From NCBI GenBank assembly GCA_018398765.1, contig JAHBMJ010002135.1:1-22348 (forward strand): DNA of 22,348 nt, given 5' to 3'. The DNA comes from Chromera velia (lineage: Eukaryota; Sar; Chromeraceae). Below are positions 1 through 8,978 of this stretch, one piece after another. Every line of letters begins with the position of its first letter. Position 1 is the first letter of the stretch. The position numbers and the translations under genes were made by a program. The notes below the pieces were generated by a model. It saw only the letters and a list, made by a program, of their open reading frames with translations. It had not been told where the DNA came from and made no database searches.

Positions 1-367
1 GCCGCTACCCCCTCTGGCCCCGTGGCGGCGCCTCCCGGACCCACGATAAGCCCATGTCTGGACCTGGCGGTGGGGGGGTTTAACCCCCCTGGCCCAAGGT
101 TCAGAAGTGCGGACTTCTGAACCTCGGGGGGGGGGGGATGTCCGACCCAACTCGAGGTCCCTGACCCAAAACAGTTACAGAACACTTTCCCTGACTGTTT
201 TGGGTCAGGGACCTCGAGTTGGGTCGGACATCCCCCCCTCCCCGAGGTTCAGAAGTCCGCACTTCTGAACCTTGGGCAAGGGGGGTCAAACCCCCCCGCC
301 GCCAGGTCCAGACATGGGCTAATCGTAGGTCCGGGAGGCGCCACCACAGGGCCAGAGGGGGTGGCGG
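1..367. repeat. Large nested foldback (inverted repeat), left end cut by window
   Basis: Bases 1-174 and about 193-367 are near-complete reverse complements around an 18-base spacer (about 175-192). The left arm starts at the first base of the window, so the repeat may extend further left. Each arm contains its own smaller palindrome, built on GGTTCAGAAG and CTTCTGAACC, at about 98-125 and 245-273. The arms also carry long G or C runs. Mismatches between the arms are few and include transitions. Antisense reading frames across it are products of the palindrome and not genes. It could be a foldback transposon, a MITE-like hairpin or a palindromic amplification junction; no target duplication can be seen because the left edge is missing. 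Confidence 0.9.
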
Positions 368-451
368 CACCCTGCTCCTTCGACGCACGCAGCCGACTTT
401 GCCTTTGTCGGCCAATAATCGGGTCTGAAGTCTCTTGTCCGTCTTGAAGGT

Positions 452-486
452 CCACAGGTTCAAAACTGCGGAGTTCTGAACCTCTG
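452..486. repeat. Third copy of the small GGTTCA/TGAACC palindrome
   Basis: An imperfect palindrome, AGGTTCAAAACTGC then GGAGTTCTGAACCT, matches the small palindromes nested in both arms of the foldback at 1-367. It lies outside the foldback arms. The motif is therefore either a mobile hairpin or a unit of the same repeat family. Confidence 0.7.
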
Positions 487-526
487 GGCAAACGGACTTT
501 TCCCACAGAAATGTTGCCACAAAAAG

Positions 527-573
527 CGCTCTGTTAGATGTTTTTTGACAGTTTTTGAAGATGTGTGACAGAG
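527..573. repeat. Short inverted repeat CGCTCTGT/ACAGAGCG
   Basis: CGCTCTGT near 527 is mirrored by ACAGAGCG near 573, with a T-rich loop holding a TTTTTTGACAG/TTTTTGAAG pair. It may be a small hairpin. No function is assigned. Confidence 0.45.
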
Positions 574-1919
574 CGTTTTCTCGGTTTTGACTTTTTTTTC
601 GGGAGTGCACTTTCGGGGCTCTGGAGGAGACGGCTGTAACAACAGTTGCTGGGTCACCTCGGGTCGGGACGAAGTGGAGCTTGCAGGTGGGTCCAGTGGA
701 GACCAGCCGTCTTAATCTTGTTTTCAACGTCTTTCTGCTTGCTGCTGCTCCTCCTGTTCAAGCGGGGAAGGGCTGCCGGCCTTATTTAAGTGTTAAAGTA
801 CTGCTGCCCTCATCGCTCTCCTTACTCTTTCCTTGCAGGTCACAGTCTTGGAAGCCCCGCGGTCAACCCCCAGGTCAGCCTGTCCGGACCCGCTGCTTCT
901 TAGGCTCTTGGTCTTTTCCTTGGGACCTTGTGCGCGCAGAATAAGCTAGACAGAAGTGCTTCCTTGACTGCATAAAGCGTGAACACCCGTCCCTCCATGT
1001 TTGCAGGTGTTGGTGGACGGAGACTTAGGGATACCTGCAGGTCAGTTAAGGAAGCGCGGCTCGCTCTCTCGCTTTGCATGATGATTTACTTAGTATCCAG
1101 CTTCTTTGTTCTGCTAAGAGCTTGACAGAAACGCACAAGGGAAGTCACTGAAAAAGGGTCGATGGAGAGTCTGCTGGAGCCTCCATTTTTTGACCGCCTC
1201 TTCTGAAGCTTTGCACAGCTCTCAGTCGTGCCAGACATTTTTCCACCCAGACCAATCGCTCAGCTTTCATGCATTTGAATGTCTTCTACTTACTCCGTGT
1301 GTGTCAGTCTTTGAAAGCGCTTCATACTATCCCGATGCAAGTGCTCCTTACTCATTCATCCTTTCTCATTTGTGGCACTCCGTACTGGTCTCCGTCTAAA
1401 CATCTGGATCTACCTACGGACCTGTCCTTCTTTTTCACAGTTTTTCATTGACACATGCAGAACGATTTGCAAGCTTTTGCACTGTGTAGTGTGAATTCTT
1501 TGTAAAAAGAATTATGTTGTCTCTGTGCTCTGTTCTTCGGAATCCTCTCCAACCCCTACTGACCGCCTCCTGTCCGGTCTGGCCAGCCTAGCTGTGAAGC
1601 CCTCCTTCCTGCACTGTTTCTCTTGCAGAAAAAATAATTCTTTGTAGTTGATTGGCAGCGCTAAACGTTGCTTTTGAGCGTATCCATTAGTGTTGTGCCT
1701 GTGTATTTCTTTGCAGGTAACATTCACTAACTTCTACGTGCCGCGGTGATCATAATTTTTCCCACCGTGCACCCTAGCTAATCAACCAGTCTTTTGAGCA
1801 CATTTGAGCAGATTTGTACAGGAGTAACGATTTTAAATGCTTAAAAGGCTCTAGATTGCTTTAAGCAACCTAGTTTTACTTTATAATGAAGCTAGAATAT
1901 AGTAAATTTAAAAGTCACT
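574..1919. other. No gene recognised; repeated TGCAGG(T) sites
   Basis: No frame here looks like a conserved protein. Sequences resembling 3' splice acceptors or AG/GT junctions (TTGCAGG, CTTGCAGG) recur near 680, 834, 1003, 1034, 1622 and 1711. That could mean an intron-rich gene flank or chance. About 954-1057 contains an imperfect stem (GTGCTTCCTTGACTG and CAGTTAAGGAAGCGC). The AT-rich stretch 1831-1921 resembles the 3' tail of the Penelope-like element further right. A left LTR of the gypsy element would be expected here, but I could not match one to sequence right of 6893. Confidence 0.4.
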
Positions 1920-2246
1920 TTGAATTCTACTAAGTCCTACTTTGGAGTCCACTCTGTTCTCATCGAACATTATTCAGACACACTGGCCAGACAGAAGGCC
2001 AGAAAGGACCTGAAGAAGTGCCGATGCACTGGAGCTGGGGTCGACAACTACAACAAGCGATTCATGCCACTTGTCATGAAACTGAAGGACCGGTTGATCG
2101 AGGAAGACATCGTTGAAGACTACATCTTTGATTTGCCAGCAGATGTCCGCCTTAAAACAAACAAGGCGTATCCGATCAACTTGGTCATCGCCATGAAGAC
2201 GGCAAACGAGCTTGAGGTCTTTCTCTCTGGCGGAGAAGGACCGTGA
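1920..2246 (+). pseudogene. gag: gag fragment (C-terminal half of the capsid-like domain)
   Basis: The 108-residue frame is helical and charged. It matches the layout of the retrotransposon gag domain: a segment around VDNYNKRFMPLV, then a DLPADVR stretch, then a P..LVIAMKTANELE helix. Gag forms the cytoplasmic particle that packages element RNA. There is no upstream ATG in frame; the open frame starts at TTG directly after an AT-rich repeat that resembles the tail of another element, so the N-terminal half is missing. It stops at a TGA before the zinc-knuckle segment, which lies in another frame. The assignment rests on pattern and on position ahead of the knuckle and protease, since gag diverges fast. 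Confidence 0.7.
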
Positions 2247-2356
2247 GGCGGGACACGAGACTTCCAATTTGAAAGGCCGAGTGCCTTCAAGAGTGGTGGG
2301 AAAGTGCCCGACGCAACTCAGAGTCTCCACTGGGACAAGAGGAAGGGCCCGTCCCC

Positions 2357-2605
2357 ATGGACCTGACAGTGTGTGGGGTCCATCAACTCCTACCACCACT
2401 CACACCGGCAGAGAGGTCTCTCTACATTGCAGAGGGAAGGTGTTTCAGATGCCACCTTGCAGGACATACTACTAGGCAATGTCCAGGTCCCTTCTTTGAA
2501 CTCGGTAGAAACTTCTCTGGAATGCGGAGACTCACTGGCGGAGGGAACCCTCGGGACTCGCAGGACTACGGGAGATTCCGTGAAGACTTCAGGCAGGGGA
2601 AATAG
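2357..2605 (+). pseudogene. gag: gag/pol zinc-knuckle segment
   Basis: A CCHC zinc knuckle of exact form C-X2-C-X4-H-X4-C is encoded at 2441-2482 (CFRCHLAGHTTRQC). Such knuckles bind element RNA in the nucleocapsid part of Gag. The segment lies about 110 bases after the gag core and in a different frame, so at least one frameshift separates them unless the family uses frameshifting. The following residues are Gly, Arg and Glu rich, as is common between the knuckle and the protease. The knuckle is clear; the exact ends of this segment are not. Confidence 0.82.
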
Positions 2606-2806
2606 GGGTAGGGCAGAGGCGGATACCAAGGAGATTGTAGAGGGTTTGGAGCTCCATTCTCGACTGCCCAAGCATGGCCACCTCTGGGCCAGTCACAGTG
2701 GAGAGGGGGATGCAGAGACGGTGGTCCCAGAGGGAGAGGAAGAGGTAGAAGGAAGCCGGCAGGTAAGGGAGTTTGAACGATATACGGAGGTTTCGAGACG
2801 GATGAG

Positions 2807-3540
2807 GTGATAGGAGCAGAGGGACTCGAAACTTGTGGTCAGTGCCCCGAGATGGGAGGAAGCCCTAAGAATAAAAATGTGCCAATGGAAATGAAGGAGG
2901 AAGAAAATGAAACAGGGGTCCATCCGGGGTTGTTTGTGTTTTCAAGTCGAGTGGCTGGTGTACCTATCAGAGTTTTGGTTGATTCGGGTGCAGATGATAT
3001 TTATCTTGACCGTCGTTTTGTTCATGCCCACCATCTCCGTATGTGCAGATTGAGACGACCCGTTAACTTGCACGGCGCGGCCCATCCACTCTAGAAAAAT
3101 TGGTAAGGGGTCTTCAGCTCGGGAATATTTGGTATTGAAGACTAGAGAAAATCAGCCTTCAATGGGTCAGATGTTTTGATTTCAGCAGTGTTTTTTGCCT
3201 TATTTGAGCCTTTGTGGGAAAGTTTGGCAAGGGGGGGGCAAAAAAAGGAAAATTTGGTAGGGGTCTTAAAGTTCTGGTACCAAAAATTCCCGAGTGGATG
3301 GGCCGTGTTGCACGGTGCCCTCAAGTCCTCGAAGACTTGGTCGGTCTGTGAGTGTACACCCACAGTGCCGATCAATATTCAGGGGTATCAAGAGACATGC
3401 AGTGGGTGCAATGTTGGCCGACCTGGATGAGTATGATTTGATCTTGAGGACAAAGTGGGGTCGTGCCTATAAGCCTGAACTGCAGTGGTCATCTCAAAGT
3501 CTGCGTTCTTGGTTCAGAGGGAAATTGATTTATTGGGTTC
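2807..3540 (+). pseudogene. pol: Retrotransposon aspartic protease, split
   Basis: The active-site strand reads VLVDSGADD, near 2972-2999, with a preceding VAGVPI strand. This is the usual DSGA signature of retropepsins, which cut the Gag-Pol polyprotein. The second half of the domain is recognisable in another frame near 3411-3490, where LADLDEYDLIL and W match the common '..YDvILG.dW' ending of Ty3/gypsy proteases. Between them, about 3095-3290 contains stops and homopolymer runs (seven or more G, then A), so the reading frame changes at least once. Catalysis would need the dimer, and this copy cannot make it. Confidence 0.82.
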
Positions 3541-3543
3541 CAG

Positions 3544-4815
3544 ATGTGGAGTTGGAGGAAGAGGACGAGGAACAAACATTCAGCACTCCTCCTCTTCTCT
3601 CTTCTGTGCAGGGCAAAGCGGGCGATCCGGAAAGGAACTGTCTGCCATCTAGTCAGACTGCAGACAGAAATCCCTTTCGGTGAGTCCACTAGGGTTGCCT
3701 GCAGGGTTCAGGGATTACATAAAGTCAGTAAAGACGGGGGGAGAAAGAATGCTGGGGAGAATGGAAAAGGACTTAGGGGTAGTGAGGCAATGAATGATGA
3801 TTTTCTCTCTTCTCTTCCTTCTGATCATCCTGTTCTCTCTTCGCCTGAATTGACTGAGGTTCGTGAGTACTTGAAGAAATTGACCGTGCCGATCGACGTG
3901 AAGAGAATTATGGCAGACAATGCATCTCTCTTTCCTGATTCCTTGATAGGGTTGCCACCGTCCCGGGGGGAAGGACTTGACTTCAAGATAGATCTTGAAC
4001 ACCCGCCTCCAGCTCGCCCACCCTATCGTCTCTCTTTGGGTGAGCTGGATGAATTAAGGAAACAAGTTGATATATATTTGAAGCAAGGATTCATTCGACC
4101 GTCTTGTTCTCCTTTTACAGCACCAGTTTTGTTTGTGGCAAAAAAGGATGGGACAATGAGAATATGTTATGACTATATAGGATTAAATAGAATCACAGTG
4201 AAGGACAAGCATCTATTGCCTCATCCTCAAGATTTGATTGATAGGCTGTATGGGACAAAATTTTTTATGGCTCTTGATCTTTGGCAGTACTACCATCAGA
4301 GAATAAGAGAGAAAGACGTGCCCAAAACAGCCTTTACGACGAAGTATGGGAATTATGAATGGCTGGTAGTCTCTTTTGGATTTAATTTAACGAATGCCCT
4401 CCCGGCAGCCATGCAATTGATTCAGTATGTGTTGAAGGAGTGCCTTGATCAGTATGTGTCTGTATTTTTGGATGATATTCTAATTTGTTCGAAAACGAGA
4501 GAGGAACATGAACGGTATGTCTCTCGTGTTCTTTTTCTCCTTAGACAGGCAAATCTGTTTGCAAAGCTGTCGAAGTGTTATTTTTTTTAAAGAGAGGTGG
4601 CATTTTTGGGGCTGAGGATCTCAGAGAAAGGAGTGAGGCCAGAGACAAAAAAAACAGAAGAGATAGAAAACTGGCCAGTGCCCAAGAATGTGAGTGAGTT
4701 GCATTCTTTTCTTGGGCCAGGTTTGGCTTCTTGGGTGAGACGTTTTGTGTTTGAATTCAGCAAGAAGGCTGCATCTCTTTATTGCTTACTAAAAAAGATG
4801 GTGAAGTTTGAGTAG
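3544..4815 (+). pseudogene. pol: Ty3/gypsy reverse transcriptase, one TAA inside
   Basis: One frame carries the RT fingers and palm: PSCSPFTAPVLFVAKKDG, then a YDYIGLN segment, motif A MALDLWQYYHQ with its catalytic Asp, an NLTNALPAA version of motif B, and the catalytic VFLDDIL (usually YxDD). The thumb continues after a TAA at 4588-4590 in the same frame (VAFLGLRIS). That TAA sits where the family often has Gln, so CAA to TAA explains it. A TAG at 4813-4815 follows VKFE, at the position of a conserved Trp. Motif B is odd: FGFNLTNALPAA has extra residues compared with the usual FGLTNAPA. The enzyme would copy element RNA into cDNA; this copy is dead. Confidence 0.95.
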
Positions 4816-5280
4816 AAAGAAGAGTAGCAGGCGAGTTTTGAGGTAGTCAAAGAAGCAGTCAAGCAGGTGACTGAATTGTACATTCCTGATCCTACTCGTC
4901 TATTCAAAATTTTTGCTGATGCATGTGAAAAGACTGCGGCTGTTGCTGCTGTGCTCATGCAGAAGGATCTACATGTCGGGATCCTTTGGCCGTGTGCATT
5001 TGCTTCGAGAACAATGAGCCCAGCAGAGAAGAACTACCATATCAGAGATAAGGAGTTCCTCGCTTGTGTGTTCGCAGTCAAGATCTGGCGTCCGTATATT
5101 TTATGCACGACCCAGGTATGGAGTGATCATGAAAGTTTGAAGATAGCTACATCGACCGCCGATCGAATGCAAATGTCTCCTCGCATGCGTCATTGGGTTT
5201 TGTTGTTAGACCAGATAGGTATCATGCCTCGATACGTGCCTGGAAGTAAGAATCGGGTGGCAGACGCATTGAGCAGAAAG
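4816..5280 (+). pseudogene. pol: RNase H domain of the same pol
   Basis: After a second TAG at 4825-4827 the same frame continues with the RNase H fold: IFADACEK (first catalytic Asp), FASRTMSPAEKNYHIRDKE (catalytic Glu in the KEFLA turn), VWSDHESLK (third Asp), and the closing YVPGSKNRVADALSRK typical of Ty3/gypsy RNase H. All acidic active-site positions are kept. RNase H removes the RNA strand during cDNA synthesis. The frame is uninterrupted here through to the integrase. Confidence 0.95.
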
Positions 5281-6660
5281 CTTGTGAGAACTGAGCAAAA
5301 GCAGGGAGCGGAAGAAAAGACTGAAAAGAGAAAGGCTAGGAGAAAGGAAGAAGAAAAGGAAGTGAAAGGACTGTTGGCAGGCATTGAGATGGGAGTGGAT
5401 GTGAATGAAGAGTTCTTGAAGGAAGTGAAAGGAAGATACAAAAAAGAAAGATTCTTTCAGGAGCTCATCGAAGTATTAAAGCATCCAGAGGTGCCTGTGC
5501 CTCGACACTTGAGAATAAGAATTCAACCATTCACTCTTGTTGATGGCTTTCTTTATTTCAAAGACAGATTGGCCATTCCGACTGATATTCTGCAGAGGCA
5601 GATGACCTCCGAGCATCATGACATGGTGGTTGGAGGACATCTAGGGCCAGAAAAGACATTTCTCAAGCTGAACAGTAAGTTCTACTGGCCCAACATATAT
5701 TCATCAGTCAAGAAGTATGTGGCTCGGTGTGATGCCTGTAAGAGAGCAAAACATTCCACCCAGAAAAGACCTGGTCTGCTCAATCCTTTGCCTATTCCTG
5801 AGTATCCTTATGAATCTCTTTCTCTTGACTTCCTGTTTGGTCTACCGAGAACGTTGTACTGGGGAAGAATTGTAGATGGAATTCTCTCTGTTGTTAATCG
5901 TTTGTCAAAGGATATATTTTTCATCTCGGTGTAGGAAGAGGTCACAGGAGAAGAGACAACATCGATTATATTCGAGAGAGTGGTGTGCTCGGTCGGTATG
6001 TTTCATTCTCTTCTCTTTGATCGCGATCCTCGCTTCATCTCTGCATTTTGGTGAGAATTGCAAAGACTCTGGAATTCAAAAATCAAGATGAGCTCTTCCA
6101 GATACCTGCAGACAGACAGACAGACAGACAGAGAGAGACAACAGAACAATCAGGGAGATGTTGAGGTGTTTCGTGATGGACCATCAGGAAGATTAGGCCG
6201 AGGCTTTGCCGGCATGTCAGTTTGCATATAGAAACAATGTACATCCAGTGACAGGTCTTTCACTATTTAGATTTGTGCATGGTTTTGATCCAATCTGACT
6301 GCCTGCAGTGCCTGTTCGGGGAAGTTTGCTGTCTTCGGCAGCAGCTGATTTCACTGTACGATACAGGGTAGACATGGCACAAGCAAAGGAGTGCCTGGAG
6401 CAAGCAAGGGAGACGGCAGCTCACTATTATGATCGTCATCATAGGGAACTGGAATTGGGTCCAGGAGATTGGGTGTTGGTGCATAGAGAATTTTTCGAAT
6501 AAGAAAGAAGGCCGGAGGGAGTAAAGAGGAAGCTTAAGCCTGTGTGGTTTGGTCCTTTTGAGGTAGAGAGGGCAATCATACGGAGAGTGTATGAGTTGAT
6601 CTTTCTGGCAGGAGTTCGCATTCATCCTGTGGTGAATGTGAACTATCTGAAGAACTATGT
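5281..6660 (+). pseudogene. pol: Ty3/gypsy integrase with several stops and a frameshift
   Basis: The N-terminal HHCC zinc finger is complete (HHDMVVGGHLG, then CDACKRAKH at about 5731-5757). The catalytic core begins at LDFLFGLPR with the first Asp; the second Asp is in LLFDRDPRF after a TAG at 5932-5934. A TGA at 6052-6054 follows SAFW. Near 6104-6139 a CAGA repeat occupies the region where the catalytic Glu motif should lie. The frame then shifts by one, and from 6140 NRTIREMLRCFV continues in the new frame. Further stops are TAG 6194 (after HQED, a Trp position), TGA 6296 and TAA 6500. The C-terminal GPY/F module (KPVWFGPFEV, RIHPVVNVNYLK) is well kept. Confidence 0.93.
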
Positions 6661-6893
6661 GAGAGAGCCGGGTGACTCTGGGTGACTCTCCACCTGCAGT
6701 TAGACTTCCAAGGTTTGAGGGCCCTGAGTACGAGGTAGATAGAATTTTGGACAGCAAGAGAATTTCAGGGAAGCAACATTATTTAGTCAAATGGAAAGGG
6801 TTTGGAGTGAAGGATGCTTCGTGGGAGCCAGCGAAGAATCTTGAGAGAGCAAAAGAAAGGATCGCTGATTTCAAAAGGAAAGAAAAATGACAG
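6661..6893 (+). pseudogene. pol: Integrase C-terminal chromodomain, out of frame by a 10-bp duplication
   Basis: A complete chromodomain follows the GPF module: YEVDRIL, YLVKWKGF, DASWEPAKNL, then a helix ending in KRKEK and TGA. The three aromatic cage positions (Tyr in EYEV, Trp in VKWKGF, Trp in ASWEP) are present, so this looks like a methyl-lysine reader type. Just upstream, GGGTGACTCT occurs twice in tandem at about 6669-6688, which shifts the frame by ten bases. Without the second copy the chromodomain would be in frame with the integrase. This is seen directly and explains why the domain appears as a separate small ORF. Confidence 0.93.
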
Positions 6894-7744
6894 ACGGGCA
6901 GTGTGAGGGAAGAAAGGTATAGGGTGAGAGACAATGTATGATAATGACTCGATCACTCGACGGCATGCTAGATAGGCGCTTGATGAGAAGATAGATAGGC
7001 ATGAGAATTGATTGTCCGATTGCTCGATGGATATATGATTAATATATCAGTCTTCAGAGCTAAGCGTGGACATTGGTTTGAAAAGCGGGCAAGTGTGAGG
7101 GGCATTCCGCCTAATAAGAAGACTGAGTAATAAAGGGCTGGTAAGCGTCAGACAGATATGGGCCAGACGGGGGACCCGGGCCACATAGTGTGCATGGGTG
7201 TATCACGAGGCCGCGCATCGTGAAGTCGGGCATGCTTTCATTAAGTGATTTCAGTGAAGCGTATGCTTGATGTGTCTGCTTGACATCATCACTAAGAATG
7301 CTTGAGATTGACATTAACTGTTAGACCAAACCAACCGATGTCTGTCAGACTTTAACCACCTGTATCTGATAGTACTAAGACTCCAGTAAAACAGCTTACA
7401 TCGCATGGAGTAGCGATCGCATTATAACTACTTCGCTTCTGATGATACGTGCCCCTCAAGTAACTCATACGGATCGAGTTGCATGTGTGCGGTCCCAAAA
7501 AGCATATTTTGTGCACGTTGCCGTAGCCCCCGCCACTTTGCACAGGCAAGACATGTCCAAGTCGATCCGTGATGCTTTGTATCAATCAAATTATGGCCAA
7601 CCCCCTAAATGGCCCCCCAAGGCACTCACCCAACTAGTTGGGTGTATCCCGTATGTTGGTACGTGTTTTTTTTTGTATTTTGTTAGATTTTTATATAATT
7701 TTTTTTTTTTCAACATGTATTGTCTTTGTCAAGTATTAAGTACT
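6894..7744. other. Intergenic flank, no gene recognised
   Basis: No coding pattern is convincing here. The right LTR of the gypsy element would be expected to start shortly after the purine-rich stretch at 6890-6945, but I found no matching copy left of gag. The short frames in this stretch show no family features. Confidence 0.4.
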
Positions 7745-8094
7745 ACTAGCTTGTAAGATAAGCTGTAGGCTAGATGGACAATCTAGTCAGTAGTCTTCAC
7801 TGCGTCGACTTTCTTTTTAAGGTCTCGGTTTGTTGTGACTGACAAGCAAGGATGCTTCAAAAGAAAGCTATCCGGCTAGCCACAGTCACTTGATCTAATG
7901 CAATCACGCACGCATGCCTTTGATCGAATTTTGTGGTCAAACGTGCGCGCGTGCAGATTATTCTCGCTGTGCATCATGCAACACTAGCATGCATGCAACA
8001 TAATGCAACACCAACATGCACCCACATACACACCAAATCAAATGTAACGCCAACAGCTCAAAGTGAACGAAGTGCTTGGAGGCATGCGCTTGAG
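7745..8094. repeat. Direct repeat, left copy
   Basis: This 350-base block matches 16748-17114 from ACTAGCTTGTAAGATAAGC through GGCATGCGCTTGAG. I count about nine or ten base differences, all transitions, plus a 17-base segment present only in the right copy. The right copy stops inside the loop of a hairpin that is complete only in this left copy. Confidence 0.95.
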
Positions 8095-8167
8095 CATGCC
8101 GACAAGCATAAAGAGAACGAAGAGCTGTTGGCGTTACCGAGCCTCACGGCCCGGTAACACCAACAGC
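8045..8167. repeat. Nested hairpin chain at the repeat edge
   Basis: TAACGCCAACAGCTC at 8045-8059 is perfectly complementary to 8122-8136. Inside, GGCATGC 8081-8087 pairs with 8094-8100 around the loop GCTTGA. A further stem pairs GTTACCG near 8133 with CGGTAAC near 8152. GTAACACCAACAGC near 8154 repeats the first arm. The result is an alternating set of inverted and direct arms that could fold as RNA or single-stranded DNA. Confidence 0.85.
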
Positions 8168-8433
8168 ACACAAACACATACACGTACACATGGGGCATAC
8201 TGCCTACGCTGTCACACTCTTCTAATCAATCTGATAAACAGCCCGGCAACGGCAAACGAAACAACATATAATACACCTCCCTCGCTGTATGCACACACAA
8301 CTCTCGTGGGTACCCAAAACAGCACAACTCATTAATTAAATCATGCATTACAGCAATCAACATGGATGGGAGACCGACACAATACAACATCGCGCGCATG
8401 AAATAACCCTTCAAAATCCTCTTTTTCAAGAAA
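8159..8433. other. No gene recognised
   Basis: A low-complexity, CA-rich then mixed sequence without a supported frame. TGGATGGGAGACCG at 8363-8376 matches the widely conserved 5S rRNA internal box C, but no other 5S sequence surrounds it. Confidence 0.4.
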
Positions 8434-8480
8434 TAACTGATTGTACTGACAATTGAAACTTTTATACTAGAAAGTGACTT
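8434..8480 (+). repeat. Inverted copy of the Penelope-like element 3' tail
   Basis: The 47 bases are the reverse complement of about 11904-11950 with two transition mismatches. In the right copy they encode the last residues (TDCTDN, TGA) of the RT frame plus the first bases after the stop; this left copy encodes the same tail on the + strand. Similarity ends abruptly on the upstream side at 8434, so only the tail is present. The two copies lie tail to tail, about 3.4 kb apart. Confidence 0.9.
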
Positions 8481-8481
8481 T

Positions 8482-8978
8482 AAAAAAATTAGTTTCTAAA
8501 ACATTAAAATAGATAGTTTAACCTTTAAACTAATTGATTTTCATAATTTATTTAAGACTATTTAAGCTTAGTAAGATGTTTAAAAAATGAAATAAAAAAA
8601 TGTATATATAGAGTATATATTTTTTCAAAACCATAAATTGTCTGGTACCTATCATCATAAATTAACGCTAAGACGAAAACACAATAAAAAATGTATCTGA
8701 ATGGCTCTGAATCGATCTGATTGAAGCATTTCTTCTCATGATCATAACTGTTTTGTTTTCAATTCATATGAGGCACTGCTCAACGGCGGGCGTGTCAGGG
8801 GCAGGGGGGGGGGGGGGGGGGAACATCTCAGTATATATCAAACATGCACACCCATAAACGCCACCTGCAGAAATACGTGCACACAAACAGAAAGTCAGTC
8901 GAATCGCCAGAATACACATAAAAGCATGCATGCAAATATAACCTGTATCTTTAATTTGTATCAGAATGATACATGAAA
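8482..8978. other. AT-rich stretch with an 18-base G run
   Basis: 8482-8660 is strongly AT-rich and follows the tail repeat, so it may be an old 3' untranslated tail. An uninterrupted run of 18 G lies at 8804-8821. No gene is seen. Confidence 0.5.

Larger units (their letters stand above)
1920..6893 (+). mobile_element. Degenerate Ty3/gypsy retrotransposon with chromodomain
   Basis: Domains occur in Ty3/gypsy order on one strand: gag core, CCHC knuckle, aspartic protease, RT, RNase H, integrase with zinc finger, GPF module, chromodomain. A chromodomain after the integrase is the hallmark of chromoviruses, whose integrases are thought to be steered to marked chromatin. The element is not functional as it stands: gag lacks its N-terminal half, and pol has at least eight in-frame stops and several frame changes. 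No LTR pair, primer binding site or target duplication was recognised by eye. The element is therefore probably truncated on the left, with LTRs lost or strongly diverged. Confidence 0.92.

Noticed and set aside
101-727. 208-codon minus-strand frame
   Set aside because: It runs through the giant foldback and its flank, has no family features, and its counterpart on the + strand is equally open because of the palindrome.
1974-2399. 141-codon minus-strand frame opposite gag
   Set aside because: It is a shadow of the gag and linker region; the + strand frame has the family pattern.
574-7744. LTRs of the gypsy element
   Set aside because: No direct repeat between the regions left of gag and right of the chromodomain could be matched by eye; an alignment of 600-1920 against 6890-7744 would settle it.
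8804-8821. G-quadruplex regulatory site
   Set aside because: A plain run of 18 G without gene context; may also include sequencing slippage.
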